64,000 nucleotides of DNA from Subdoligranulum variabile (GTDB lineage: Bacteria; Bacillota; Clostridia; Oscillospirales; Ruminococcaceae): positions 142,569-206,568 of the forward strand of contig QAKI01000043.1 of the NCBI GenBank assembly GCA_003343905.1, written 5' to 3'. Numbering within the stretch: position 1 is the stretch's first letter; each line of letters begins with the position of its first letter. This document shows positions 9,584 to 16,886 of this stretch, one piece after another. The position numbers and the translations under genes are program-made. The notes beneath the pieces were generated by a model that had not been told where the DNA came from, searched no databases, and was given only the letters and a program-made list of their open reading frames with translations.

Positions 9584-10237
9584 ATGAAAGATTCTGTCAA
9601 GAGTTTTCTGCATAACGCCCGTCAGGCCGTTCTGGTAACGGTGGTGCTGATGGTGATCTGCGGCTTCCTGTTCCCGTGCGTACTGACGGGTCTGGCAGGC
9701 GTGATCTTCCCGCACCAGGCGGGCGGCAGCCTGATCGAAGTGGACGGAAAAGTCGTGGGCGCCGAGAACGTGGGCCAGGAATTCACCGAGGATTACTACC
9801 TGTGGAGCCGTCCCTCCGCGTACCACTACAACGTGTATGTGGAAGATGCGGAAGGCAACCAGACCTACCGTGACGGCAGCGAGTATCCGGGCCTGTCCTC
9901 CGGTTCCAACAACTATGCGCCGAGCAACCCGGCGCTGACCGAGCGCGTGGAGGCGGACCTGGAGAACTTCCTGGCGAAGAACCCCGACGTGAAGCGCGAG
10001 GACATCCCCACCGACCTGCTGACGGCTTCCGGCTCCGGCCTGGACCCGCACATCAGCCCGGCTTCCGCCGAGGTGCAGGTGCCCCGCATTGCGAAGGCTT
10101 CCGGCCTGAGCGAGGACACCGTGCGTGAGCTGATCGCGGAGAACACCAAGGGCAAGGTCCTCGGCATCTTTGGCGAGGAGACCGTCAACGTCCTGGAGAC
10201 CAACCTGGCCATCGCCCAGGAGATGGGCCTGCTGTAA
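9584..10237 (+). CDS. kdpC: K+-transporting ATPase subunit KdpC
   Basis: 217 residues: a single N-terminal membrane helix (about 13-35) and an extracytoplasmic domain. Family motifs such as GQEFTEDYYLWSRPSAYHYN, SGSNNYAPSNPAL, DLLTASGSGLDPHISPASA and EETVNVLETNLAL-like (here ETVNVLETNLAIAQ) are present. It is somewhat longer than the typical 190-200 residues because of an insert around residues 85-105. KdpC stabilises nucleotide binding by KdpB. An ATG in another frame lies shortly upstream (9577); the one at 9584 is correct because only this frame encodes KdpC. Confidence 0.97.
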   Translation: MKDSVKSFLHNARQAVLVTVVLMVICGFLFPCVLTGLAGVIFPHQAGGSLIEVDGKVVGAENVGQEFTEDYYLWSRPSAYHYNVYVEDAEGNQTYRDGSEYPGLSSGSNNYAPSNPALTERVEADLENFLAKNPDVKREDIPTDLLTASGSGLDPHISPASAEVQVPRIAKASGLSEDTVRELIAENTKGKVLGIFGEETVNVLETNLAIAQEMGLL

Positions 10238-10253
10238 GCGCGGGGGATTTGCC

Positions 10254-11144
10254 ATGAAAGAGATGCACTATTTTAAGGAATCGCAGCGGGAAAAGATCCC
10301 CGCCCCCGATTTTAAGGAGCCTGTGACCCTTAAGATCCTGCTGGATTTTTTGTGCGATCTCCGCGAGTGGACACAGGCCGACCCGGATATCCGGCCCGGC
10401 ATCGAGAAGGACGACAAGGTCCTGTATGTGCTGTACCGCGATATCGCCTTTACGGATCAGAGCTTTTGGCAGACGTTCGGCGGCTATCTGATCGCGCTGC
10501 GCCAGAAGTGGCAGATCGACGCCTACGGCACGGAACTTTCCGCGCAGGAGGCTGTGGAACTGTCGCTGGAAAAGCAGGGCAATACCTTCTATGCAGTCCA
10601 AAAAACAGTTTCGGGGCAGTATGCGGACAGCATCCGCTCCCTCTGCCTGCGGGTCCAGGGTACTTCTGCCGGTGAGATCGAGCGGCTGTGTTCGCTTTGC
10701 CGCATCATCGACTGGCAGAGCGGTATCCTGGCCGGGGACTGGAACCTGAACGGCGTTTATGCGCAGGAACGCATCGAATGCCTGCGCACGAACAGCCTGT
10801 ACTGCTACGGGTCTGTTTCCGACGAGCCGGAACAGGATAAATGCTTGGAAGCCCTGCGCTTCCCCCAGAAGGTGAGCCTGTGGTCGGGCTTTTTTGAAAA
10901 AGGCTTTGACTACGCGGAATTCGGATGGCTGTACGATAAAATTTCGGCCGGGGAACTGAACGACCGGACCGAGTGGGAGCTGGCTCTTTACACCGTGCTG
11001 AACAAGCTGAACTACGTGCTGAAAATTTCGGAAGCGGAGTTCGAGCTGTACGACGGCCAGGGCAAACGCTGCTACTTCAGTTTTGACAGCGACCAGAACG
11101 CCCAGAAGGTGCTTTTGAAGCTGTTGTTCCCCCTGACATACTGA
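10254..11144 (+). CDS. Unknown protein encoded at the end of the kdp operon
   Basis: A soluble 296-residue protein I do not recognise. It begins 16 nt after kdpC in the same direction; the start (MKEMHYFKES) follows GGGGGA. The longer in-frame extension that reaches into kdpC is just overlap. Visible features: a charged N-terminus, mixed alpha/beta composition, several Cys/Trp-rich segments (SLCRIIDWQSG, WSGFFEKGFDYAEFGWLYDK) and no membrane helix or nucleotide-binding motif. Its position implies co-expression with the K+ pump, so a role in regulating or assembling KdpFABC, or in sensing K+ status in place of the missing KdpDE, is possible but unproven. Confidence 0.8.
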   Translation: MKEMHYFKESQREKIPAPDFKEPVTLKILLDFLCDLREWTQADPDIRPGIEKDDKVLYVLYRDIAFTDQSFWQTFGGYLIALRQKWQIDAYGTELSAQEAVELSLEKQGNTFYAVQKTVSGQYADSIRSLCLRVQGTSAGEIERLCSLCRIIDWQSGILAGDWNLNGVYAQERIECLRTNSLYCYGSVSDEPEQDKCLEALRFPQKVSLWSGFFEKGFDYAEFGWLYDKISAGELNDRTEWELALYTVLNKLNYVLKISEAEFELYDGQGKRCYFSFDSDQNAQKVLLKLLFPLTY

Positions 11145-11200
11145 ACCGCGGCCGCTTTGCGCCGCAGGCCGGAAAAAGACCGGAAAAAAGAAAAGAGGAG

Positions 11201-11234
11201 ACGGCACGGCCGGGCAAATGCCCGGCCGTGCCGT
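11201..11234 (+). terminator. Terminator of the kdp operon
   Basis: Perfect 16-nt arms (11201-11216, 11219-11234; ACGGCACGGCCGGGCA and its complement) with a two-base loop, followed by GGTTTT on the plus strand. Confidence 0.8.
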
Positions 11235-11244
11235 GGTTTTATAA

Positions 11245-11285
11245 GGCGGGCGGCGGTGTTCCGATAGGAAACACCGCCGCCCGCC
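11245..11285 (-). terminator. Terminator of the acetyltransferase gene
   Basis: Perfect 16-nt arms GGCGGGCGGCGGTGTT (11245-11260) and complement (11270-11285) lie just past the stop codon of the minus-strand acetyltransferase gene. On the minus strand it is followed by TTATAAAA. It stands back to back with the kdp terminator. Confidence 0.7.
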
Positions 11286-11294
11286 ATTTGCAGG

Positions 11295-11897
11295 TTATTC
11301 ACCGCGCTTCTGATTGATCGCGCGGATAACGCGGCAGGGATTGCCCACCGCCAACGAATTTTCAGGGATGTCTTTGGTCACGACACTTCCGGCGCCGATG
11401 ACGCAGCCGCACCCGATGGTCACACCGGGCAGCACGATCACGCCGCCGCCCAGCCAGCAGCCGTCCCCGATGCGAATGGGCCGCGCATAGGTGCGGCAGA
11501 AGTAGGCGCCCGAAGCCGGGTCCCAATCCGGCGTGAGCCGCTCGGCCAGTTCCACAGGATGGGTGGAGGTGTAAAGCTGCACGTTGGAAGCGATCAGCAC
11601 ATTATTGCCAATCTCAATCCGGTTGCAGTCCACAAAGGTGCAGTTCATGTTGATGGAAACATTGTCCCCCAGACTGATGTTGCCGCCGTAATCGCAGAGG
11701 AAGGGCTGCCCTACCGATACGTTCGTGCCGATGTGGCGGAACAGGCGGCTCAGGAGCGCCCGCTTTTCCTCCTTCTGTTCGTAATCCAGGGCGTTGTAGG
11801 CTTTGAGCAGCCGCCGGGTCTGCCGCTTCATCTCCAAAAAGACTTCGCTGTGGCAGTCATAGATTTCGCCAGCCAGGCACTTTTCCAATTCTGTCAT
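11295..11897 (-). CDS. maa: Sugar O-acetyltransferase (maltose/galactoside type)
   Basis: A 200-residue left-handed beta-helix acetyltransferase. The N-terminal helical Mac domain (EKCLAGEIYDCH... RLLKAYN) precedes hexapeptide repeats such as GDNVSINMNCTFVDC, IGNNVLIASNVQLYTSTHP and IGDGCWLGGGVIVLPGVTIG. The His in TSTHPVE is the catalytic base of the family. These enzymes transfer acetyl from acetyl-CoA to the 6-OH of glucose, maltose or galactosides. It is separated from the upstream GyrI-like gene by 48 nt on the same strand, and may share its transcript. Confidence 0.9.
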   Translation of the reverse strand: MTELEKCLAGEIYDCHSEVFLEMKRQTRRLLKAYNALDYEQKEEKRALLSRLFRHIGTNVSVGQPFLCDYGGNISLGDNVSINMNCTFVDCNRIEIGNNVLIASNVQLYTSTHPVELAERLTPDWDPASGAYFCRTYARPIRIGDGCWLGGGVIVLPGVTIGCGCVIGAGSVVTKDIPENSLAVGNPCRVIRAINQKRGE

Positions 11898-11945
11898 CTT
11901 ACTGTACCTCCGGTCTGAAAAAACAGGGGATTGCCGCTGTGGGTT

Positions 11946-12578
11946 TCAGCCGTTTGCCTTGCGGATAGGATGGCGGACGACGGTCTTGGGTTTGGCGGAT
12001 TTCCTGGGGTCGCTCAGGTAAATTTCGTGGTGGAACCGCGTGTCGGTGATGTCCAGTTCGTACCCCTGCGCCTGCATGTACTCGTGCATACGGCGGACGG
12101 TCTCCGGCTCGTCATCATAGCTGCCGATGTGCATACACTGGACGCAAAGCCCCTCGTGGTAGGGCAGGAACTCGACACGGGAAAAATCCTGCTTCTTTTT
12201 TCTGGTGGCCTCCGCCACGGCCCAGTCGAAATCTTCGCGCGTGACGAAGTCAGGCAGGCGGATGAGCGAGATGAAATGCAGGTCCTCCTTGCGGGCGTAG
12301 TCCATGCCGTGTACGCCCTCCTGCCACCAGAAGCCTTCCAGCGGGGGCACGACATAGTCGAAGAAGCCTTCGATCTTGTGCGGGCCTTTGTAACTCATGC
12401 GCAGAGTGTAGGCGACACCGTACAGCAGGCCGACGGTGTTCTGGTAGTCGCCGCCCTCGGTGTTGGGGTCGCCCTGGCCCCGCACGGCCAGATAATTCAT
12501 CGGCGGGACATCCACAAGGCCGGGGGTGGTTTTGGGCATGTAAAACTCTTTGTATTCCTTTTTGAAATCGAATGCCAT
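11946..12578 (-). CDS. GyrI-like small-molecule-binding protein
   Basis: A 210-residue stand-alone GyrI-like (SHS2/effector-binding) domain protein. The motifs PPMNYLAVRGQGDPN near the start, YTLRMSYK, FFDYVVPPLEGFWW and a C-terminal LDITDTRFHHEIYLSDPRK segment fit this family, which binds small molecules such as macrocycles. There is no DNA-binding domain. It is encoded 186 nt downstream of an AraC regulator that itself carries a GyrI-like domain, so the two may act on related ligands. Confidence 0.85.
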   Translation of the reverse strand: MAFDFKKEYKEFYMPKTTPGLVDVPPMNYLAVRGQGDPNTEGGDYQNTVGLLYGVAYTLRMSYKGPHKIEGFFDYVVPPLEGFWWQEGVHGMDYARKEDLHFISLIRLPDFVTREDFDWAVAEATRKKKQDFSRVEFLPYHEGLCVQCMHIGSYDDEPETVRRMHEYMQAQGYELDITDTRFHHEIYLSDPRKSAKPKTVVRHPIRKANG

Positions 12579-12704
12579 GGGGAAAACTCCTTTCGGTCAA
12601 ACGGCGCGGCGGCTGTGGAAACCGTGCCGCCTGCGCTGGTCTTGCTACTTTGATTGTACCATAGTCGAAAGAAAAAATCTACGCAGTACCCGGAAAAAAC
12701 AGGC

Positions 12705-12753
12705 CGCCCGCCTTTTGCGGCGCTCCTGCACGGGGCAGCACAAAAAGCGGGCG
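12705..12753 (-). terminator. Terminator after the first AraC gene
   Basis: On the minus strand, CGCCCGCTTTTTGTGC and GCAAAAGGCGGGCG form the two arms of a hairpin, with a second T-run (TTTTTT) following. It lies downstream of the AraC gene ending at 12765. Confidence 0.6.
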
Positions 12754-12764
12754 GGGAAGGGGGC

Positions 12765-13622
12765 CTATACGGCGGGCGACAGTTTGGGCCGCACCGGGAC
12801 CCAGATCTCAAACACGGTGTCGTCGGGGTCCGGGTTCAGATAGACTTCCAGGTCGGGGGCGTCCCCGTATTCATAGCCCGAAGCGGGCAGCCACTCGGTA
12901 AAGATGCGGCGTTCCAACTCCTGTACCGAGCGGTTGGTGCCGCTGCCGGGGAACACCGCCCAGACGGCGGCGGGAACTTCGTATTCTTCCAGACCGGGGG
13001 CGGGCCGGGAGGACGGCACGGCGACAAAATAGCGCCAGGGCGCGCCGTCGGGGCACAGGCTGACCCCCAGCAGCCCGGCCGGGGTGCCGTCGGCCAGTGC
13101 GGTCAGACGTTCCAGCGTCCCGTCCGCGGCGCAGTCCTGCCACAGAGTGGGCACGACGGCAAAATTCTGTTCCAGTTCCCGGTGCAGGGGCGCGGATACG
13201 CCGACGATGCGGAACGCACCCTTGGTTTCGATACGGTACTCCAAAGCTTCCACTCCTTTCACAACGATGCTGAACGAGAGGGGAGGGAAGGACTTTACAT
13301 ACGCCTTCCCGCTTCTTACAGCGGAAGGGGCGACGCCGTGGACCGAGCGGAACGCCCGGTTGAAGGCCGTGGGGGAACGGTAGCCATATTTGGCGGCAAC
13401 GTCGATGACCCGCGCGCCGCCTTGCAGGTCCACCGCCGCCAGGGACATCCTGCGCCGGCGGATGTATTCCGACAGGGGAATGCCCGCCATATAGGCGAAC
13501 ATCCGCTGGAAATGGTAGGCGGAACAGCAGGCGATCCGGCCCAGCCGTTCGTAGTCGGTCTCCTCGGTCAGGTGGTCTTCCAGGCAGCGGACGGCCTGGT
13601 TCAAGCGTGCGATCCATTCCAT
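12765..13622 (-). CDS. AraC regulator with C-terminal GyrI-like effector domain
   Basis: 285 residues. Two helix-turn-helix units at the N-terminus (CLEDHLTEETDYERLGRIAC, then DVAAKYGYRSPTAFNRAFRS) are followed by a GyrI-like ligand-binding domain ending in YEYGDAPDLEVYL and VFEIWVPV. This Rob/BmrR-like order (HTH first, effector domain last) suits a drug- or metabolite-sensing activator. Start chosen at 13622 (MEWIARLNQ) behind GGAAGGAG; the frame extends further upstream but without homology. A close paralogue lies at 28616-29503 and has the same promoter motif. Confidence 0.92.
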   Translation of the reverse strand: MEWIARLNQAVRCLEDHLTEETDYERLGRIACCSAYHFQRMFAYMAGIPLSEYIRRRRMSLAAVDLQGGARVIDVAAKYGYRSPTAFNRAFRSVHGVAPSAVRSGKAYVKSFPPLSFSIVVKGVEALEYRIETKGAFRIVGVSAPLHRELEQNFAVVPTLWQDCAADGTLERLTALADGTPAGLLGVSLCPDGAPWRYFVAVPSSRPAPGLEEYEVPAAVWAVFPGSGTNRSVQELERRIFTEWLPASGYEYGDAPDLEVYLNPDPDDTVFEIWVPVRPKLSPAV

Positions 13623-13647
13623 GGCGGAGTCTCCTTCCGTTACTGCC

Positions 13648-13679
13648 AGTATAGCGCAAAAGGCGGGACCTGTCCTCGC
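13648..13679 (-). promoter_or_regulatory. Promoter of the first AraC paralogue, shared motif
   Basis: Minus-strand -10 TATACT (13648-13653) lies 17 nt from AGGACA (13671-13676), which is embedded in GCGAGGACAG (13670-13679). The same arrangement, with identical spacing, precedes the second AraC paralogue (29527-29558). Confidence 0.7.
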
Positions 13680-13789
13680 AATCCCTGCACGAAAATGAGA
13701 GGGGCGTGCTGACCCCATTATACCGCTTGCCGCCGGGCAAACACAAGCGGCGGCAAGGAAAAAAGGCGCGATACAGCGCGCCCGCGCGC

Positions 13790-13818
13790 TTGCGCTTTTT
13801 GAAAAAGTATGATAAGAT
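13790..13818 (+). promoter_or_regulatory. Sigma-A promoter of the first MATE gene
   Basis: TTGCGC (13790-13795) and TAAGAT (13813-13818) are separated by 17 nt and lie 77 nt before the MATE start codon. Confidence 0.55.
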
Positions 13819-13894
13819 GGTCTATAAGTGAAAATACAAAAGAAATGGGGCGGGTCTGCCGTCCCCTCTTTGGCAGGGAAGGAGATGGCGGCCC

Positions 13895-15268
13895 ATGCCG
13901 GTACAGGCGGCGCAGGACGGCGTCAAGAAAGAACTGTTTGAAACGATGCCCATCCCCCAGGCGGTATCCCGGATGTGCGTGCCCATGGTCATCACCTCGC
14001 TGGTCACGGTGGTGTACAACATGGCCGACACCTACTTTGTGGGCCTGCTGGGGGACCCGGTGCAGAGCGCCGCCGTCACGCTGGCCTACCCGGTGGTGCT
14101 GGCGTTCAACGCCCTGAACAACCTGTTCGGCGTGGGGTCCAGCAGCCTGGTCAGCCGGTCGCTGGGGCAGGGCGATCTGGAACAGGCCCGCAACGCTGCG
14201 GCCTTCGGCTTCTGGGGCGCCCTGCTGGGCGGGCTGCTCTATTCGCTGGCCTGCACGGTGTTCCGAACGCCGCTGCTGGGCGTGCTGGGGGCCGACGCCA
14301 CCACCGTGCAGGCTACCACCCAGTATATGTACTGGGTGGTGACCTGGGGCGCCGCGCCCACCATCCTGAACGTGGTGCAGGGGCAGCTGGTCCGCAGCGA
14401 AGGCTGTTCGGTCCACGCGGGCATCGGCACCATGTCCGGCTGTATCCTCAACATCATTCTGGACCCCATCTTCATTCTGCCGTGGGGGCTGAACATGGGC
14501 GCGGCGGGCGCCGGGCTGGCCACTTTCCTGTCCAACTGCGCGGCCTGCCTGTATTTCATCGTGCTGGCCCGCATCAAAGGGCGCGGAACGGTCATCAGCA
14601 TGGACGTGCGGCGGCTGTTCCATATGCCGCCCGCGGTCATGAAGAATGTGCTGGCGGTGGGCGTGCCTGCGGCCATCCAGAATCTGCTCAACGTGGTGGG
14701 CAACACCCTGCTGAACAATTTTGCCGCGGCTTACGGCGCGGTGGTCGTGGCGGCCATGGGCGTGTCCACCCGGTTGATCCAGATCTCGCAGCAGATCTCG
14801 ATGGGCATCGCGCAGGGCGCCATGCCGCTGATCAGCTACAACTACGCCAGCCGGAACTACCGCCGCATGAAGGGCGTGATCCGCTTCGATATGCTGGTCG
14901 ATGTGGCGGTCCTCACGGCCATGACGGCCGCCTACTGGGTCTTTGCCGGGCCGCTGGTAAACCTCTTCCAGAATAATGCCGAGGTCGTGGCCTACGGTTC
15001 CATCTTCCTGCGCGGCGCCTGCCTGGCGATCCCGTTTTTGGCGGTGGATTTCTCCTGCGTGTTCACCTTCCAGTCGGTGGGCATGGGCAGGATCACGCTG
15101 CTGCTGGCTGTCTGCCGCAAACTGCTGCTGGAGATCCCGCTGCTGTTTGCGCTGAACTGGCTCTTCCCGCTGTACGGCCTGCCCTACGCCCAGCCGGTGA
15201 CCGAAGTGGTCCTGACGATCCTGGGCCTGGTGTTCCTGCGCCGCCTGCTGCGGGAACGCGGTGTGTGA
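13895..15268 (+). CDS. MATE-family multidrug/Na+ antiporter
   Basis: A 457-residue integral membrane protein with 12 predicted helices in two similar halves. The characteristic opening PIPQAVSRMCVPMVITSLVTVVYNMADTY resembles NorM/MepA-type transporters, as do the ADTYFVG and GVSTRLIQISQQISMGIAQGAMPLISYN segments. MATE proteins expel cationic drugs and dyes in exchange for Na+ or H+. Start at 13895 after GGAAGGAGA. It is transcribed alone and ends at a terminator shared with the convergent LysR gene. Confidence 0.93.
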   Translation: MPVQAAQDGVKKELFETMPIPQAVSRMCVPMVITSLVTVVYNMADTYFVGLLGDPVQSAAVTLAYPVVLAFNALNNLFGVGSSSLVSRSLGQGDLEQARNAAAFGFWGALLGGLLYSLACTVFRTPLLGVLGADATTVQATTQYMYWVVTWGAAPTILNVVQGQLVRSEGCSVHAGIGTMSGCILNIILDPIFILPWGLNMGAAGAGLATFLSNCAACLYFIVLARIKGRGTVISMDVRRLFHMPPAVMKNVLAVGVPAAIQNLLNVVGNTLLNNFAAAYGAVVVAAMGVSTRLIQISQQISMGIAQGAMPLISYNYASRNYRRMKGVIRFDMLVDVAVLTAMTAAYWVFAGPLVNLFQNNAEVVAYGSIFLRGACLAIPFLAVDFSCVFTFQSVGMGRITLLLAVCRKLLLEIPLLFALNWLFPLYGLPYAQPVTEVVLTILGLVFLRRLLRERGV

Positions 15269-15292
15269 GCACCGGTCCCAACCTGCATCATC

Positions 15293-15333
15293 AAAAATCC
15301 CCCTTCCGTCTGTTGTGCGGAAGGGGGATTTTT
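15293..15333. terminator. Bidirectional terminator between MATE and LysR genes
   Basis: Perfect 16-nt arms AAAAATCCCCCTTCCG (15293-15308) and CGGAAGGGGGATTTTT (15318-15333). With A-rich and T-rich ends it can terminate both convergent transcripts. Confidence 0.9.
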
Positions 15334-15344
15334 GTTTGCGGGGA

Positions 15345-16232
15345 TCAGCGCGCGCCCCAGTCCAGGGCGTACAGCGCGGGCAACAGGTTTTTCAGCAGTT
15401 CGTTGTTTTGCAGCGAACGATAGTAGATCCCAAAGGAGACCGGCGCGCTTTGGGCGACCGGCAGGGCGCGCAGCCCCGGCAGACCGGGCAGCAGCAGTTC
15501 CGGCAGGACGGCCACGCCAAACCCGGCCTGCACCAGCGCGGCGGCGGCTTCCGGCGTTTCGCAGAAATAGAGGTCGCGGGGCGGCCGGTCTATCAGCAGT
15601 TCCTGCAACGGGAAGCGGCTCACCGGCTGCGGCTGGACGGGCTGGAACACCACCAGCTTTTCTTCCGCCAGCAGGGCGGGGGGCACGTCGGTCCGCTGTG
15701 CCAGCGGGCTGCCGTCCCGGACCAGGCAGGCCAGCGGGCTTTTGCACAGTTCCCGGTACTGAGCGCGCGGTTTGCCCGGCTTGCCGATGTGGAAGCCCAG
15801 CACCGCGTCCAGATGGCCTTCTTCCAGCAGGCCGAAGATGTGCTGGTAGGGGATGAACTGCAGCCGCGGGTGCAGGTCCGGGAAGCGGCGGGCCAGCGTT
15901 TCCAGCGCGGGCGCGATGCGCAGCAGGGGCAGGTTGCTTTGGCAGCCGATGGAAAGGATGCGGATGAGGGCACTGTCGGGCGTGTGGAAGCGCAGCGTGG
16001 CGCGCCGGGCGCGCATGACGATGTCCCGCGCGTCGTCCAGAAAGACCAGCCCTTCCTGCGTGATGCGCACCGTGCGGGTGGTGCGCAGAAATAGCTGCAC
16101 GCCCAGCTCCCGTTCCAGCGCGTGGATCTGCTGGGTGACGGCGGGCTGGGTCACATGAAGCTGCTCAGCGGCGCGGGCAAAATTCAGCGTGTCGGCTACG
16201 GTCAAAAAACATTCCAACTGTGTGATATTCAC
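15345..16232 (-). CDS. LysR-family transcriptional regulator
   Basis: 295 residues. The N-terminal winged helix is classic LysR: NITQLECFLTVADTLNFARAAEQLHVTQPAVTQQIHALERELG with FLRTTRTVRIT after it; the rest is the periplasmic-binding-like effector domain. I choose the GTG at 16230-16232 as start because GGGAGGT sits just ahead and because the LysR fold begins there; an upstream ATG (16313) would add 27 unrelated residues. It is divergent from the MarR/ABC exporter operon, which LysR proteins often control. Confidence 0.93.
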   Translation of the reverse strand: MNITQLECFLTVADTLNFARAAEQLHVTQPAVTQQIHALERELGVQLFLRTTRTVRITQEGLVFLDDARDIVMRARRATLRFHTPDSALIRILSIGCQSNLPLLRIAPALETLARRFPDLHPRLQFIPYQHIFGLLEEGHLDAVLGFHIGKPGKPRAQYRELCKSPLACLVRDGSPLAQRTDVPPALLAEEKLVVFQPVQPQPVSRFPLQELLIDRPPRDLYFCETPEAAAALVQAGFGVAVLPELLLPGLPGLRALPVAQSAPVSFGIYYRSLQNNELLKNLLPALYALDWGAR

Positions 16233-16266
16233 GGCGTACCTCCCGCAAAGCCCGCCGCACGGCGGG

Positions 16267-16291
16267 TTGATTAATAAGTATTTGTTATCAA
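16267..16291 (-). promoter_or_regulatory. Candidate LysR-binding dyad
   Basis: TTGATTA and TTATCAA form a 25-nt imperfect dyad (TTGAT-N15-ATCAA) in the divergent region between the LysR and MarR genes. The position (just upstream of the LysR start codon) fits an autoregulatory LysR box. Confidence 0.4.
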
Positions 16292-16308
16292 TGATAGCAT
16301 ATTTTGAA

Positions 16309-16380
16309 TTCACTTTCCAGCCCAGATGTGTATAATACTACTTGCGGGCTAAAATGTTAGGAAACGTACAATTAGCCCGC
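16309..16380 (+). promoter_or_regulatory. Promoter and operator of the MarR/ABC exporter operon
   Basis: TATAAT at 16331-16336 has a modest -35 (TTCACT, 16309-16314, spacer 16). Just downstream a perfect 9-nt inverted repeat, GCGGGCTAA (16344-16352) and TTAGCCCGC (16372-16380), straddles the expected transcription start and leader. That is where a MarR repressor would be expected to act. Confidence 0.55.
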
Positions 16381-16409
16381 GAACGATCATACAGAAAGGA
16401 GGTTTGCCC

Positions 16410-16886
16410 ATGACGGGCGACCTTTTGAACCGGCTGCGGCAGCTCAGCCTGACGGTGGAACGCTACAGCCGCCGGGAACTGGAACCCCTGGGCCTGAACA
16501 GCGCCCAGGTGCTGGTGCTGGCATGGCTGCTGGACCAGCGGGAGGGGCCGGTCTGGGCGTCCCAACTGCACCGCCAGTGGGGGCTGTCCCGCGCGGCCAT
16601 CTCGACCACGCTGAAAAATTTGCAGCAGGCGGGGTATCTCCAGGTGGCGCTGTGCCCCGGGGACGAACGGAAAAAGCAGATCGTGCCCACCGCAAAGGCC
16701 CGGGCGATGCAGGCACGGATCGAAGCCGGGGCGCGCAGGGCACAGGCGGAAATGTGCGCCGGGCTCACCCCGCAGCAGTTGGCGGACTTTGAAACCTGCC
16801 TGGAACGTATGCAGCAAAATCTGGGCGCGGCATCCGGCTGCGCCCGCTGCCCGGCGGGGCATACCGCAAGGAGGGAAAAAACATGA
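16410..16886 (+). CDS. MarR-family regulator of the ABC exporter operon
   Basis: 158-residue winged-helix repressor. It shows LGLNSAQVLVLAWLLDQ, the recognition helix GLSRAAISTTLKNLQQAGYLQ and the wing DERKKQIVPTAKA. Start at the ATG 16410 behind AAAGGAGG; a TTG two codons earlier is part of the spacer. Its stop codon overlaps the ATG of the first ABC gene (ATGA), so the three genes form one operon. The Cys-rich C-terminal tail (SGCARCPAGH) is unusual and could make it redox- or metal-responsive; this is inference. Confidence 0.93.
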   Translation: MTGDLLNRLRQLSLTVERYSRRELEPLGLNSAQVLVLAWLLDQREGPVWASQLHRQWGLSRAAISTTLKNLQQAGYLQVALCPGDERKKQIVPTAKARAMQARIEAGARRAQAEMCAGLTPQQLADFETCLERMQQNLGAASGCARCPAGHTARREKT

